A stretch of 64,000 bases of DNA, taken from positions 14,444 through 78,443 of the forward strand of contig NZ_JBFBCI010000044.1 in NCBI RefSeq assembly GCF_040683095.1. The letters are read 5' to 3'. Origin of the DNA: Sphaerisporangium sp040683095. Lineage in GTDB: Bacteria > Actinomycetota > Actinomycetes > Streptosporangiales > Streptosporangiaceae. The notes under the pieces were generated by a model that worked only from the letters and a program-made list of their open reading frames with translations, was not told the origin of the DNA and made no database searches. The position numbers and the translations under genes were made by a program. Each line of letters opens with the position of its first letter. Position 1 is the first letter of the stretch. Shown one piece after another: positions 45,448-54,165 of this stretch.

Positions 45448-46285
45448 AGGTGAGCAGCTCGAGGTCCTCTGCGTCGCGGTATGCTCGGCTGAGCCCCGGG
45501 CGCACCCACTCGATGTAGTCCGGCCGGGCGACCAGCACGGGCACGAGCCTGGCGTTCCACCCGGTCGCGGTCGCCGCGGCGAGGAAGTCCCCCGCCCGCA
45601 GCCGGTTGGGGATGCCGGGAAAGCTCATCACCCGGTACAGCCAGCCCGGGTAGCGCAGCATGTTGAGCGGGTCACGCTGCCTGATGCCCCGCATGTGCAC
45701 CATGCCGTCGATGTGGTGGCACATGACACCGCCCGGGACGACCAACTCGGCCAGGCGCGCGAACGTCGCCGTGACGTCGTCGAAGTGTTCGAGTGCCGCG
45801 TTGCTCACCACCAGGTCGAAGGGACCGGAGACGTCGGGCATCGCGGGAAAGCTGGTGACGTGGTAGCCGATCCGGTCTTTCTCCACCTCATGGCCGAGAC
45901 GGCGGCCCAACTCTTCGTAGAAGGCCGGGTTGGTGCCGGTCGCCAGCGGGAACCGGTCCGCCGCGGCATAGGACGCGGCGCCCCTGGAGAGGAGCACCGC
46001 GCCCGTGCCGAGGTCGGGGCCGGGCCCGAGCTCCAGGATCCTGCGGCCGTCGACGTCCAGATCGCCGTCTTTCAGCCATTGGTCGACCACGCCGAGGACG
46101 TAGTCGACGCTGCGGCCGACCTCGTCCGTCGTGAAGGGGCGTGGCGTGCGGTACCCGCGCAGCCGGTGCCGCACCGCGTTCGCCATGCCCATCGCGAGCC
46201 CGGCCGTCCACCATGCCATGCCGGACTGGCCGGTGGCTTCGCGGGTGACCGCGCCGGGCCCGCCTTCAGGAGTGGCTGTGGTCAT
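45425..46285 (-). CDS. Class I SAM-dependent methyltransferase
   Basis: A 286-residue soluble enzyme. SAM motif I is RILELGPGPDLGTG, followed by an acidic loop (AAADRF) and motif IV FDLVVSNAALEHFDD. After it comes the Rossmann continuation LAELVVPGGVMCHHIDG, which marks it as a Methyltransf_11-type small-molecule or sugar methylase. The acceptor is unknown. A fragment of a closely related copy lies at 41839-41904. It is downstream of the repeat-domain secreted protein gene on the same strand, 27 bp away, and could be cotranscribed with it. Confidence 0.88.
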   Translation of the reverse strand: MTTATPEGGPGAVTREATGQSGMAWWTAGLAMGMANAVRHRLRGYRTPRPFTTDEVGRSVDYVLGVVDQWLKDGDLDVDGRRILELGPGPDLGTGAVLLSRGAASYAAADRFPLATGTNPAFYEELGRRLGHEVEKDRIGYHVTSFPAMPDVSGPFDLVVSNAALEHFDDVTATFARLAELVVPGGVMCHHIDGMVHMRGIRQRDPLNMLRYPGWLYRVMSFPGIPNRLRAGDFLAAATATGWNARLVPVLVARPDYIEWVRPGLSRAYRDAEDLELLTFTLVATR

Positions 46286-46312
46286 GAGGTTTACCCGTAT
46301 TCCTTCCGAAGG

Positions 46313-48682
46313 TCACGGGGCGACGGGGCGGCTTCGGCCCCACGCCTCCGCGACGGTCGCGGGATCGGTGACAGTGGCCTGGCCGCGGGCCGTGTTCAGC
46401 GCGGCCATGAAGTCGTCGATGCAGTAGGCCTCAGCGGAACCGGTCCAGTGGGTGCGCCAGTCGGAGCCGGTGCAGTCCCACGACTCGCCCTGCCCCTGGT
46501 TCACGATTCGCTTGCCGCGCATGAACCTGTACGCCTGCAGCGACCGCCATGTGTTCGGGTAGCCCTTGAGGAACTCACCCAGCCGATCCGGAGCGATGTA
46601 GGTGTAGTTGTTGCCATCGGTCGGGCTCGGCACCCACTTGGCGCACAGCTTCGAGGTGTCGTTGCACCTGCCCCCCGGGATGCTCCAGGTGTTCTGGAAC
46701 CACGGCGTCGCCACGCCGCCCGAGGTGCCCGGAGGATTGTTGGAACCGGTGCCGTACTTGCGGCCGAAGGCGAAACAGGTGGATACGACGTCCTGCTGGA
46801 TCTGCGTGGTCAGCTTGTCGTTGGGGTAGACGAACAGCCCCCATGCCCGATTGTGACCGTGGTTCTCCAGCGCCGTCAGGGAGCCGCACGATTCGTCGCG
46901 CTGCTCCTGCGGGGTCAGGGTCGTCATGTTGCGGTAGGCGGCGCCGTGGCTGATGAAGGTCCAGCCGTACTGGTCGCGCAGCGCGGCGATGTCGGCCCAG
47001 TTCGCGTAGTCGGTCATCTCCAGACACTGCCGGCCCTGGTCCAGCGCGCGGTTGATCACCACCGTCCCGGTGGCCGTGAATCCTCTGTCCTTGAACAGGC
47101 GGGCGGCCTCCTCCAGCGGCACGGCCGCGCGCAGCGGACGGCAGGCCCCGTCCGTCGCGACCCGCTGAGTCCGTGACATGAGCAGGGTGACGAACCTGTC
47201 CTTCTTACCAGGGTCGTGGTCGAAGCTCTGCCAGCGCGTGAGCTCCTTGTTCGCCGTGTCCACGATCTTCGCGGCGAGGACGTATCGGCCGGCGGCGGGC
47301 GCGTGCCAGGTGTACGACCAGTCCTCGCCGACCAGCGTCGCGGGGAACCACACCACGCTGTTGCCCCAGGTCCCGTTCGCCTGCGACCACTTGCCGGTGT
47401 CCAGGTTCTGGACGCCGATGACGACCTTGGCGACCGCGACATCGTCTGTCGCCGTACCGCGCATCTGAATGTCGGCCGAGGTATAGCCCTGGCCTCCGAT
47501 CGGGCTGGTCACCGTCCCCGCAGGCGGCGCGTTGTCGGGGCCGGGCGGGACGACGGAGAAGGGTACCCAGGGATGGGCGGTGTCGACGAGACCCGTCACG
47601 TCGAGTGACATCACCGCCAGGCCGTAGTCTCCCGTGGTGGGCGGCATCCAGGTGAAGGTCCAGCCGGTCTCCGTGAACGACAGCTGCCCTGACGCCGACG
47701 CCTGCCAAGGCTTGCTGTTCGGCGGCCCGGTGAGCGGGACCGTCCGGTCCTGGTAGTCGCCCCAGGTGCCGTCATTGTGCCACCACAGCTTGCTGCCCCT
47801 ATCCAGGATCGCCATGCGGACGGAGGCGACGCCGCGGTTGTCACTGGCCGTGCCGGTCCAGGTGATCGGGTGCCCGGCCGGGTATGTGGCCTGCCCTGCG
47901 GCGGCCGTGACGGCGGGAGGGGCCGCGTCCGTCTTCAGCAACACCCCCGACGAGGGAGTGGTGACGCCCTGAGCGTTCCGGATCCTGACGCCGAGCCAGA
48001 AGTCCCCTTCGATCGGGGGTGTCCAATCATAGGACCAGGTCACCCTGGTGGCGCCCGGCGAGTCGATCGTCACGGGAAGCGCCTCGAACGCCCCCCACGT
48101 GCCATCCGCGTGCCAGAAGTTCCCGCTGGCCGCATCGAAGATCGTCATGCCGGCCCAGATCACCCCGCCGGACGCCTGGCCCACCCCGCGCATCGTCACC
48201 TTGGTACCCACCCGCGCGATCGTGCCGGCGGCGGGCTCCGCGACGAGCCCGGCCGACTCGGCCGCAGCCGCGGGAAGGTCCACGACGGTGAACCGTCGAT
48301 ACGGATACGTGGTGTCGACGGAGCCGTCGGCCGCGACCGCCTTGGCCTGGATCAGGTAGTCACCGGGCTCGGGGTTCTGCCAAATGAAGCTCCAGGAGTC
48401 GCCGTCGAGGGGCGCCTCCTGGCCTTGGTAGTCACCCCAGGTGCCGTCCGTGTGCCACCAGACGTTGCCGACGCGGTCGGAGATGGCGACCACCATCTTG
48501 ACGGCACCGCTCAGGGTGCCGCGGAAGGTGATGGGCGCCCGGGTGTAGAGGACGCCGTCGGCTGACGGCTCTCTGATCACGCCGGACGGGGCCGCGGAAG
48601 CGGGCCCGGCGGACACGGCAACCAGCGCGGCGGCGAGCACCGCCAGGGCGGCCAGGCCGGTGAGGAGTCTTCTCAACTTCAT
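46313..48682 (-). CDS. Secreted protein with WWHxDGTWG repeats and deacetylase-like C-terminus
   Basis: A protein of about 789 residues with a signal peptide (MKLRRLLTGLAALAVLAAALV...ASA). Four Ig/Big-like modules of about 110 residues follow, each ending in a Trp-rich signature: WWHTDGTWGDYQ, FWHADGTWGAFE, WWHNDGTWGDYQ and KWSQANGTWGNS, then W-x-W/YTW and GDYxL. The last 280 residues look like a polysaccharide-deacetylase-type barrel (FVTLLMSRTQRV; GTVVINRAL; WTFISHGAAYRNMTTLT; GHNRAWGLFVYPN), but I cannot confirm the metal triad. The start is ATG 48682, 16 bp after the upstream stop; GTG 48709 would overlap the PstS-like gene. Position suggests it is the last gene of the pst-linked operon. 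Confidence 0.7.
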   Translation of the reverse strand: MKLRRLLTGLAALAVLAAALVAVSAGPASAAPSGVIREPSADGVLYTRAPITFRGTLSGAVKMVVAISDRVGNVWWHTDGTWGDYQGQEAPLDGDSWSFIWQNPEPGDYLIQAKAVAADGSVDTTYPYRRFTVVDLPAAAAESAGLVAEPAAGTIARVGTKVTMRGVGQASGGVIWAGMTIFDAASGNFWHADGTWGAFEALPVTIDSPGATRVTWSYDWTPPIEGDFWLGVRIRNAQGVTTPSSGVLLKTDAAPPAVTAAAGQATYPAGHPITWTGTASDNRGVASVRMAILDRGSKLWWHNDGTWGDYQDRTVPLTGPPNSKPWQASASGQLSFTETGWTFTWMPPTTGDYGLAVMSLDVTGLVDTAHPWVPFSVVPPGPDNAPPAGTVTSPIGGQGYTSADIQMRGTATDDVAVAKVVIGVQNLDTGKWSQANGTWGNSVVWFPATLVGEDWSYTWHAPAAGRYVLAAKIVDTANKELTRWQSFDHDPGKKDRFVTLLMSRTQRVATDGACRPLRAAVPLEEAARLFKDRGFTATGTVVINRALDQGRQCLEMTDYANWADIAALRDQYGWTFISHGAAYRNMTTLTPQEQRDESCGSLTALENHGHNRAWGLFVYPNDKLTTQIQQDVVSTCFAFGRKYGTGSNNPPGTSGGVATPWFQNTWSIPGGRCNDTSKLCAKWVPSPTDGNNYTYIAPDRLGEFLKGYPNTWRSLQAYRFMRGKRIVNQGQGESWDCTGSDWRTHWTGSAEAYCIDDFMAALNTARGQATVTDPATVAEAWGRSRPVAP

Positions 48683-48698
48683 CGTGCTCGTACTTGTC

Positions 48699-50687
48699 TC
48701 ACTCGCCACCGGGACGGCTCAGGCGGACCAGACGGCGGACCCCGCCAACGATCCCCGGCGCGAACACGATGGCGATCAGGAGTAGCGCCAGCCCGAACAG
48801 GCCCCATGGCGCGCCGGCCGAGGACGCGACCGTGTTGACCTCGCGCGCGGCGTTCGCGGCCAGCGCCGGATCGATCATCCCGTTGCCCGTGGCCCCTGGT
48901 GTGCCCGGAACCTGCGGGGCGTTGGGATCGGTCGACTGCGGGAGGCCATTGGTCGCGGGGGCGTTGGGGTCGCCTGTGGCGGTGGTGCCGTTCGCACCGG
49001 GCTCGGCCGGGCCGTTCGTGCCGGGCGCGGTCGGGCCCGCCGTGTTCTGGCCGGGCTGCGGCGCGCCGGTGCTCGCTCCGGGAGTGGGCGTCTTACCGCC
49101 GGTGCCGTTTCCTGTGGGGGTGCCGTTCGGCGACTTGGTGCCGTTCTGGTTGTTCTGGTTCTTATTCTGCTCGTTGTTCTGCTTATTGGCGTTGTTGTTC
49201 TTCTGGTCCTTGTTCTGGTTGTTCTGATTCTTGTTCTGCTCGTTGTTCTGCTTATTGTCGTTCTTGTTCTGGTTGTTGTTGTCGTTCTTGTTCTGATTGT
49301 TGTTCTGATTGTTGTTCTGGTTGTTGTTGTTCTGGTTGTTCTGGTTGTTGTTGTTGTTCTGGTTGTTGTTCTGCTGCGGCGGGGGGTCGTTCTTGGTCTC
49401 CTGGCCTTCCTGGTCGCAAGAGGTGCCGTCCGGAAGCTTCAGGCTCTTGTAGTACACGCCCCACTTGGTATCGGCCAGGCTGTCACTCGGAATAGCGGGG
49501 TGACCAGGGACCTGGCCCAACACCGCGAAACCCTGCTTGATCAGGTTCGCGGGGAGTTGTGAATAGCCGATCTGGTCGACGTTCTTCTGGCCGTCGGTGA
49601 TGGAGTACAGCACGAACTTGGCGAGCGTCTCACCCTTACCGGGGTCCAGGCCCTCCGTCGGGACGATGATGTAGTTGTAGCTGGAGATCGGGTACGCGCT
49701 GGGGGACGGATGGGTGTGCACGTTGTCCAGGTTGTACGTGCCGTCCGGGTTGCGACTGGCGCCCGTGAGGGCGATCGCCTGGTTGCACGCCGTGGGCAGC
49801 GTGTAGTTGCCGGCTACGTTCTTGATCGTCGCCACCGGAACGTCGAGCTGCAGGGCGTAAGCGTATTCGGCGTAGCCGATCAGGCCCCAGTTTCCGCTGC
49901 CCTGCTGGATCTTGATGGCCAAGGTGTCGGAGCCGTCCGCCTTATCGGTGTCCGCCCGGTCCGGCCACTCGTCCGTCGGGCCGCAGATCTTGTCGACACA
50001 CTTGGACGAGGGATTCTGAATGCACGCGGAGTTGCGATTGTCCCCCTTCATGTATGCACCCACGCGGGCCGGGTCGAGTTGGTACAGGTAGTCCGTGAAG
50101 ACAGCGGTCGTCCCGGAACCCCCGGCGCGCACCACGGGTCGCACCCGAATGTGGGGGAGCGAGTTGGCGATGGTCGGATTGTCCGCCTTGACGGCCGGGT
50201 CGTCCCAGTACATCTCTGGATTGTTGGCCGGGTCGACGCAGCTGAACATGTTCTGCGTGAACAGCTTGACGAGCAGCGGGCCGGAGAGCTGGAGGTTCTT
50301 GATCGGGCGGCCCGCGTTGTCCTTGATGTTCACCATGATCGCCGTACCACCGGCGACCAGCGGCATGTAAGTGAATGGGAAGGACGGCGGCGTGTCGTTG
50401 GGCCCCAAGCCGTTGGGGAACTGGTAGGACACGTCGCTGGACGCGAAGTCGACCAGCCGAGCGGCGAAGTCCCTCCGGCCCTGGGTCGAGCCCTTGGACT
50501 GGAAGTTGACGCTCAGGCCCTGCAAGCGTGCCACGTCGGACATCCACTGCTGGATCGCGACGAACGCGAAGCTGGAGCCGGACCCGTTGACGGGTGAGGC
50601 GGCCCACGCGGGAACCGTGATGACCTGTATCAGTAACGCCACCAGCGGCAACAGAGCCAGGCGGGCGGCTCGACGCCGGATTGTCAT
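48699..50687 (-). CDS. PstS-like protein with Asn/Gln-rich stalk and C-terminal membrane anchor
   Basis: A 662-residue protein: signal peptide (to about residue 30, PAWAASP), a PstS/PBP-like domain (NGSGSSFAFVAIQQWMSD; STQGRRDFAARLVDFASSDVSY; RAGGSGTTAVFTDYL), a stalk of about 80 residues made almost only of Asn, Gln and Lys, a Gly/Thr/Pro linker, and a membrane helix with a basic tail (GLFGLALLLIAIVFAP...RRLVRLSRPGGE). No LPxTG motif or lipobox occurs, so the protein is anchored by its helix rather than by sortase or lipid. ATG 50687 has GGAG and AGAGGA upstream. It lies 26 bp after pstB as the fourth gene of the pst unit. The phosphate-binding loop cannot be confirmed. Confidence 0.8.
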   Translation of the reverse strand: MTIRRRAARLALLPLVALLIQVITVPAWAASPVNGSGSSFAFVAIQQWMSDVARLQGLSVNFQSKGSTQGRRDFAARLVDFASSDVSYQFPNGLGPNDTPPSFPFTYMPLVAGGTAIMVNIKDNAGRPIKNLQLSGPLLVKLFTQNMFSCVDPANNPEMYWDDPAVKADNPTIANSLPHIRVRPVVRAGGSGTTAVFTDYLYQLDPARVGAYMKGDNRNSACIQNPSSKCVDKICGPTDEWPDRADTDKADGSDTLAIKIQQGSGNWGLIGYAEYAYALQLDVPVATIKNVAGNYTLPTACNQAIALTGASRNPDGTYNLDNVHTHPSPSAYPISSYNYIIVPTEGLDPGKGETLAKFVLYSITDGQKNVDQIGYSQLPANLIKQGFAVLGQVPGHPAIPSDSLADTKWGVYYKSLKLPDGTSCDQEGQETKNDPPPQQNNNQNNNNNQNNQNNNNQNNNQNNNQNKNDNNNQNKNDNKQNNEQNKNQNNQNKDQKNNNANKQNNEQNKNQNNQNGTKSPNGTPTGNGTGGKTPTPGASTGAPQPGQNTAGPTAPGTNGPAEPGANGTTATGDPNAPATNGLPQSTDPNAPQVPGTPGATGNGMIDPALAANAAREVNTVASSAGAPWGLFGLALLLIAIVFAPGIVGGVRRLVRLSRPGGE
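49141..49375 (-). repeat. Asn/Gln/Lys-coding low-complexity tract
   Basis: A 235-bp stretch of repeating ttgttctgg/ttgttgttct units (plus strand) has far lower G+C than the rest of the window. It codes for NQ/NK repeats (QNNNQNN, NKNQNNQNK) in the stalk of the PstS-like protein. Confidence 0.95.
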
Positions 50688-50713
50688 TCCTCTACTCCTA
50701 CGATCGCAAGCAC

Positions 50714-51547
50714 TCAGCCGAACCGGCCGTTGACGTAATCGGCGGTTCTCGGGTCGTGCGGGTCCGAGAAGATCTGCTCTGTGGGGCCCTGTTCGACCAC
50801 CCGTCCGGGTTCGTTCTCGGCCGCCAGGAAGAAGGCGCAGTGTTGGGACACGCGCTGCGCCTGCTGCATGTTGTGGGTGACGATGATGATGGTGACCTGG
50901 TCCTTCAGCTCGTGGATGGTCTCCTCGATGCGCCGGGTCGACGTGGGGTCGAGGGCCGAGCACGGCTCGTCCATGAGAAGGATGTCCGGGCTCACGGCCA
51001 GCGACCTCGCAATGCAGAGCCGCTGTTGCTGGCCACCCGACAGGCCGCCCGCCGGGGCGTCCAGCCGGTTGCGGACCTCGTTCCACAGGCCCGCCCTGCG
51101 CAGGCTGGTCTCGATGAGCCCGTCGCGGTCGGAGACCTTCTTGCCCGTCAGCTTCAGGCCGGCGGCCACGTTGTCGGCGATGGTCATCGCCGGGAACGGA
51201 TTCGGCTTCTGGAAGACCATGCCGATGCGGCGGCGGACCTCGGTGAGCCGCAGGCCGACGCCGTAGATGTCGTGCCCGTCGAGCAGGACGGAACCGGCGA
51301 GCGAGGCGATCGGCACCAGCTCGTGCATCCGGTTCAGCGTCCGCAGGAAGGTCGACTTGCCACATCCGGAGGGACCGATGAGCGCGGTCACGACGCCCGC
51401 GTCCATCTTGATGTTGACGCCTTCCAGCACCTTGCGGGCACCGAACCAGCAGCTCACGTCGACGCCCTCCAGCACGCCGCCCATCGGGCCGGGCGTCGCC
51501 TCCTGCTGGGGCATGGGGCGCGTGTGGTCGAGCTCTGGCGCGGTCAT
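50714..51547 (-). CDS. pstB: Phosphate ABC transporter ATPase
   Basis: A 277-residue ABC ATPase with Walker A GPSGCGKST, Q-loop FQKPNPF, signature LSGGQQQR, Walker B ILLMDEPCSALDP and switch His in VTHNMQQA. The string FQKPNPFPAMTIADNV and the C-terminal GPTEQIFSDPHDPRTADYVNGRFG are typical of PstB. It energises phosphate import by PstC/PstA. It is the third gene of the operon pstC-pstA-pstB-PstS-like. The N-terminal 25 residues are an extra Pro-rich extension. Confidence 0.93.
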   Translation of the reverse strand: MTAPELDHTRPMPQQEATPGPMGGVLEGVDVSCWFGARKVLEGVNIKMDAGVVTALIGPSGCGKSTFLRTLNRMHELVPIASLAGSVLLDGHDIYGVGLRLTEVRRRIGMVFQKPNPFPAMTIADNVAAGLKLTGKKVSDRDGLIETSLRRAGLWNEVRNRLDAPAGGLSGGQQQRLCIARSLAVSPDILLMDEPCSALDPTSTRRIEETIHELKDQVTIIIVTHNMQQAQRVSQHCAFFLAAENEPGRVVEQGPTEQIFSDPHDPRTADYVNGRFG

Positions 51548-51577
51548 GGGTTCTGTCCTTCCACGATGGGTACTGCG

Positions 51578-52810
51578 TCAGCGGCCACTGCGCCGCCTGC
51601 CTCGGCCGGGAACGGGGATACGGAACCGGCGCTGTCCGGGCTTGGCGGAGCCGATGACCCGCGCCAGGATGAACAGCAACAGCACGACGACCAAAAGGAT
51701 CAACGCGCCCGTCCATCCACGGTCCACCTGGCTGTCCTGCGAGCTTCTGATCTGCGCGAACACGAAAAGCGGCAGGTTGTCCTGGAATCCGGAGAACGGG
51801 TTGGTGTTCAGGGCCGTCGTGCCGCCCGTGGTCATCAGCACCGGAGCGGTCTCACCCACCACGCGCGCCATGCCGAGGATCACTGCGGTCGACAGACCGG
51901 CTCTGGCCGTAGGGAGCACCACCATCAGGACGCTGCGCCAGTACGGTGCGCCCAGCGCCAGCGCGGCCTCGCGCAAACTGCCCGGCACCACGCGCAGCAC
52001 CTGCTCGGCGGTGATCGTCACCGTCGGCAGCATCAGGATGGACAGCGCGAAGGCGCCCAGGAGGCCGGACTGGGTGAAGATGTGGGGTTTGATGAACAAC
52101 GAGAAGATGAACAGGCCTGCCACGATCGACGGCAGAGCGGTCATGGCGTCGGCGACCAGACGGACGGGACGTGCCAGCGGGCCCTTGATCTCGCTGAGGT
52201 AGACCGCGGTCAGCACGCCCAGCGGCACCGCGATGATCGTGGCGAGCGCGAGCTGCTCCAGCGTGCCGATGATCGAGTGGATGGCACCGCCCTCGGTCGC
52301 CTTCGCGAGCGGGCCGACGACCTGCATGGTCTCGGTGAAGAAATTCGGCCGCAGGGACTTCAGACCGCGAAACAGAACGTACGCGACCACGGTCACGATC
52401 GGCACGAAGGTGAACATCGCTCCCGCGATGACGAACGCGGTGGCGAGCCGGTCTTTCGCCGCCGTCGCGCCCTGTCCGTCCTTGATCACGAACCAGTAGA
52501 TCGGAAGGAACAGAACAAACCAGATCACGAAAAAGGCGAGCGGCATGATCCGGAAGGGCAGCAGCCTGTTGAAGATCAGCCACGTCAGAAAGAAGGAGGC
52601 GGCGAGCGCGCCGGCGGACTCCGCCACGTCGCTCCATCGCCACGCTCGCGGCCTCCGACGCGGCGGCACCTTGCGGGCCGGCCCCGTGGACGGTGCTGTG
52701 GATGGCCCCGTGGATGGCGCTGTCCCGGGCGCGGTATCGGAACCGGCGGCCAGAGAACGGGGGCTCGCTCCGGGAACGGCCGTAAGCGCCTTGGTCTCCT
52801 GTGTCGTCAC
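51578..52810 (-). CDS. pstA: Phosphate ABC transporter permease PstA
   Basis: A 410-residue permease, longer than the usual 280-300 residues because of an N-terminal extension rich in Pro/Thr/Ser (repeats of TGPS/TAPS) and an extra pair of membrane helices before the conserved core. The core has the BPD_transp_1 pattern: IIGTLEQLALATIIAVPLGVLTAVYLSEIKG, LPSIVAGLFIFSLF and the EAA loop GSLREAALALGAPYWRSVLMVVLP. It pairs with PstC to form the channel. Its start overlaps the pstC stop by 4 bp. Confidence 0.9.
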   Translation of the reverse strand: MTTQETKALTAVPGASPRSLAAGSDTAPGTAPSTGPSTAPSTGPARKVPPRRRPRAWRWSDVAESAGALAASFFLTWLIFNRLLPFRIMPLAFFVIWFVLFLPIYWFVIKDGQGATAAKDRLATAFVIAGAMFTFVPIVTVVAYVLFRGLKSLRPNFFTETMQVVGPLAKATEGGAIHSIIGTLEQLALATIIAVPLGVLTAVYLSEIKGPLARPVRLVADAMTALPSIVAGLFIFSLFIKPHIFTQSGLLGAFALSILMLPTVTITAEQVLRVVPGSLREAALALGAPYWRSVLMVVLPTARAGLSTAVILGMARVVGETAPVLMTTGGTTALNTNPFSGFQDNLPLFVFAQIRSSQDSQVDRGWTGALILLVVVLLLFILARVIGSAKPGQRRFRIPVPGRGRRRSGR

Positions 52811-53868
52811 GTGCTTGCTCCGGATCGCGACCTGCTGACCACCATGGCCGCAAGGAAGTTGATGACGAAGGTGACCAGGAAAAGGGCGAGGCCGGCGGCC
52901 ATGAGGGCGCTGAGGCCCATGTCCCTGGCGTCGCGGAACTGAATGGCGATGCCGCTCGCCACCGTGATGCCGCCGTTCTCGAGGATCCTGGGCTTGATCT
53001 CGAAAGCGATCGAAAGGATCAGCGTCGCGGCGAGGGTCTCCCCAAGTGCGCGGCCGAGGCCGAGCATCGAGCCGCCGATGATGCCGCCCTTACCGAACGG
53101 GAGGATGACCGAGGTGATCATCCCCCAACGCGTCCCGCCAAGGGCCAGCGCGCCCTCGCACTCGTGCCGAGGTGCCTGGGAGAGGACCTCACGGATGATC
53201 GAGGTCGTGATCGGGATGGTCATGCAGGCGATGATCAACCCCGCGTTGAACAACGACGAGCCCGTGGCCGACGCCGCTGCCAGCGGGAACCAGCTTCCGA
53301 TCTGCTCGACCACCCAGTCTTCGATGGGCGTGAGCGTCGGCACGAGGAAGAACAACCCCCAGATCGCGAAGATGATGCTCGGGATCGCCGCCATCAGATC
53401 GACCAGCGAGGTGAGGCCGTTGCGAACGGCCGGGGGCGCGTACTCGTTGATGAAGAGCGCCGTGCACACCGCGACGGGCACAGTGATCCCCATCGCGACC
53501 ACGGCGCTGACCAGCGTGCCGAACATCATCGCCGCGACACCGAAACTCGGCGACTGACCGTCGGGGTTCCATTCCTTCGTGGTCAGGAACGAGAACCCGG
53601 CCTCCTTCAGCGCCGGCAACGCGCCGATCAGGAGAAAGATGCCAATGAGAGTGATGAGCAGCAGCGTCGCGGCCGCACCTGACGACACGACGGCCCGATA
53701 GAGGCGGTCGGCGTCGGTGAGCCGAGCCTCGAGCCTTCGTGGCTCCTCCGTACGCGGCCGCCCTTCGGGCACCTCACTCGGGACCGACCCGTCGGGGTCA
53801 GTTATCTGCACGTCGATCCCCTCGTCAGCGGGCGCTGGTTCGCCAGCGATTCTTCGACGGATCCTCAT
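52807..53868 (-). CDS. pstC: Phosphate ABC transporter permease PstC
   Basis: A permease of about 353 residues. The core is complete: FGTLVSAVVAMGITVPVAVCTALFINEY, IPSIIFAIWGLFFLVP, EAA loop HECEGALALGGTRWGMITSVILPFGKGGIIGGSMLGLGRALGETLAATLI. The order of conserved blocks marks it as PstC rather than PstA. A 60-residue acidic N-terminal extension precedes the first helix. ATG 53868 (MRIRRR) is my choice, and starts at 53922 or 53997 are open. It is the first gene of the pst unit, divergent from the second PstS-like gene. Confidence 0.9.
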   Translation of the reverse strand: MRIRRRIAGEPAPADEGIDVQITDPDGSVPSEVPEGRPRTEEPRRLEARLTDADRLYRAVVSSGAAATLLLITLIGIFLLIGALPALKEAGFSFLTTKEWNPDGQSPSFGVAAMMFGTLVSAVVAMGITVPVAVCTALFINEYAPPAVRNGLTSLVDLMAAIPSIIFAIWGLFFLVPTLTPIEDWVVEQIGSWFPLAAASATGSSLFNAGLIIACMTIPITTSIIREVLSQAPRHECEGALALGGTRWGMITSVILPFGKGGIIGGSMLGLGRALGETLAATLILSIAFEIKPRILENGGITVASGIAIQFRDARDMGLSALMAAGLALFLVTFVINFLAAMVVSRSRSGAST

Positions 53869-54165
53869 GGCCGTCGCTTGGTCCTGGCAGGTTGCTAGGG
53901 GTCCGCGGCAAGTTTCGGACATCTCGTATGACCGACGCGCGAATGGCACGTGAACAAGCGTGGGCGAGTGCCCGGCGACCTTCCTCCCCCACTCCATCTC
54001 GCTATGGGCCCATATCCAGGGTGCGAATCCAGGATGAACGAGCTCTGACGACTCCGCGACGAATGCCCGCGCTCGTTGTCCCGAGGTGGCTCAGCGCGAT
54101 TCCCTATATACGGGGCATATGCAGCGGAGTCGAACGCCCCGTTCCGGGCATCGAGGAGAGCGGAC
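53869..54165. promoter_or_regulatory. Divergent control region between pstC and the second PstS-like operon
   Basis: The 297-bp region contains no gene. An AT-rich spot at 54101-54122 (tatatac, gggg, catatgc) could be a promoter or operator. No good match to actinobacterial PHO boxes (GTTCACC direct repeats) was found. Confidence 0.35.

Noticed and set aside
49141..49375. CRISPR-like or satellite repeat
   Set aside because: The repeats are short, in frame and code for a protein stalk; there are no spacers.
50688..51716. N-terminal extension of the NQ-rich PstS-like frame
   Set aside because: It is the out-of-frame shadow of pstB. A signal peptide and ribosome site place the start at 50687.
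54101..54122. Third possible SARP site (tatatac, gggg, catatgc)
   Set aside because: The spacing between heptamers is 11 bp, but there is no conserved flank and no GATGCT 8 bp later. Similarity to the two good blocks is low.
53869..54165. PHO box for PhoP control of the pst genes
   Set aside because: No GTTCACC-type direct repeats with 11-bp spacing were found here or upstream of 63258, so phosphate control cannot be claimed from sequence.
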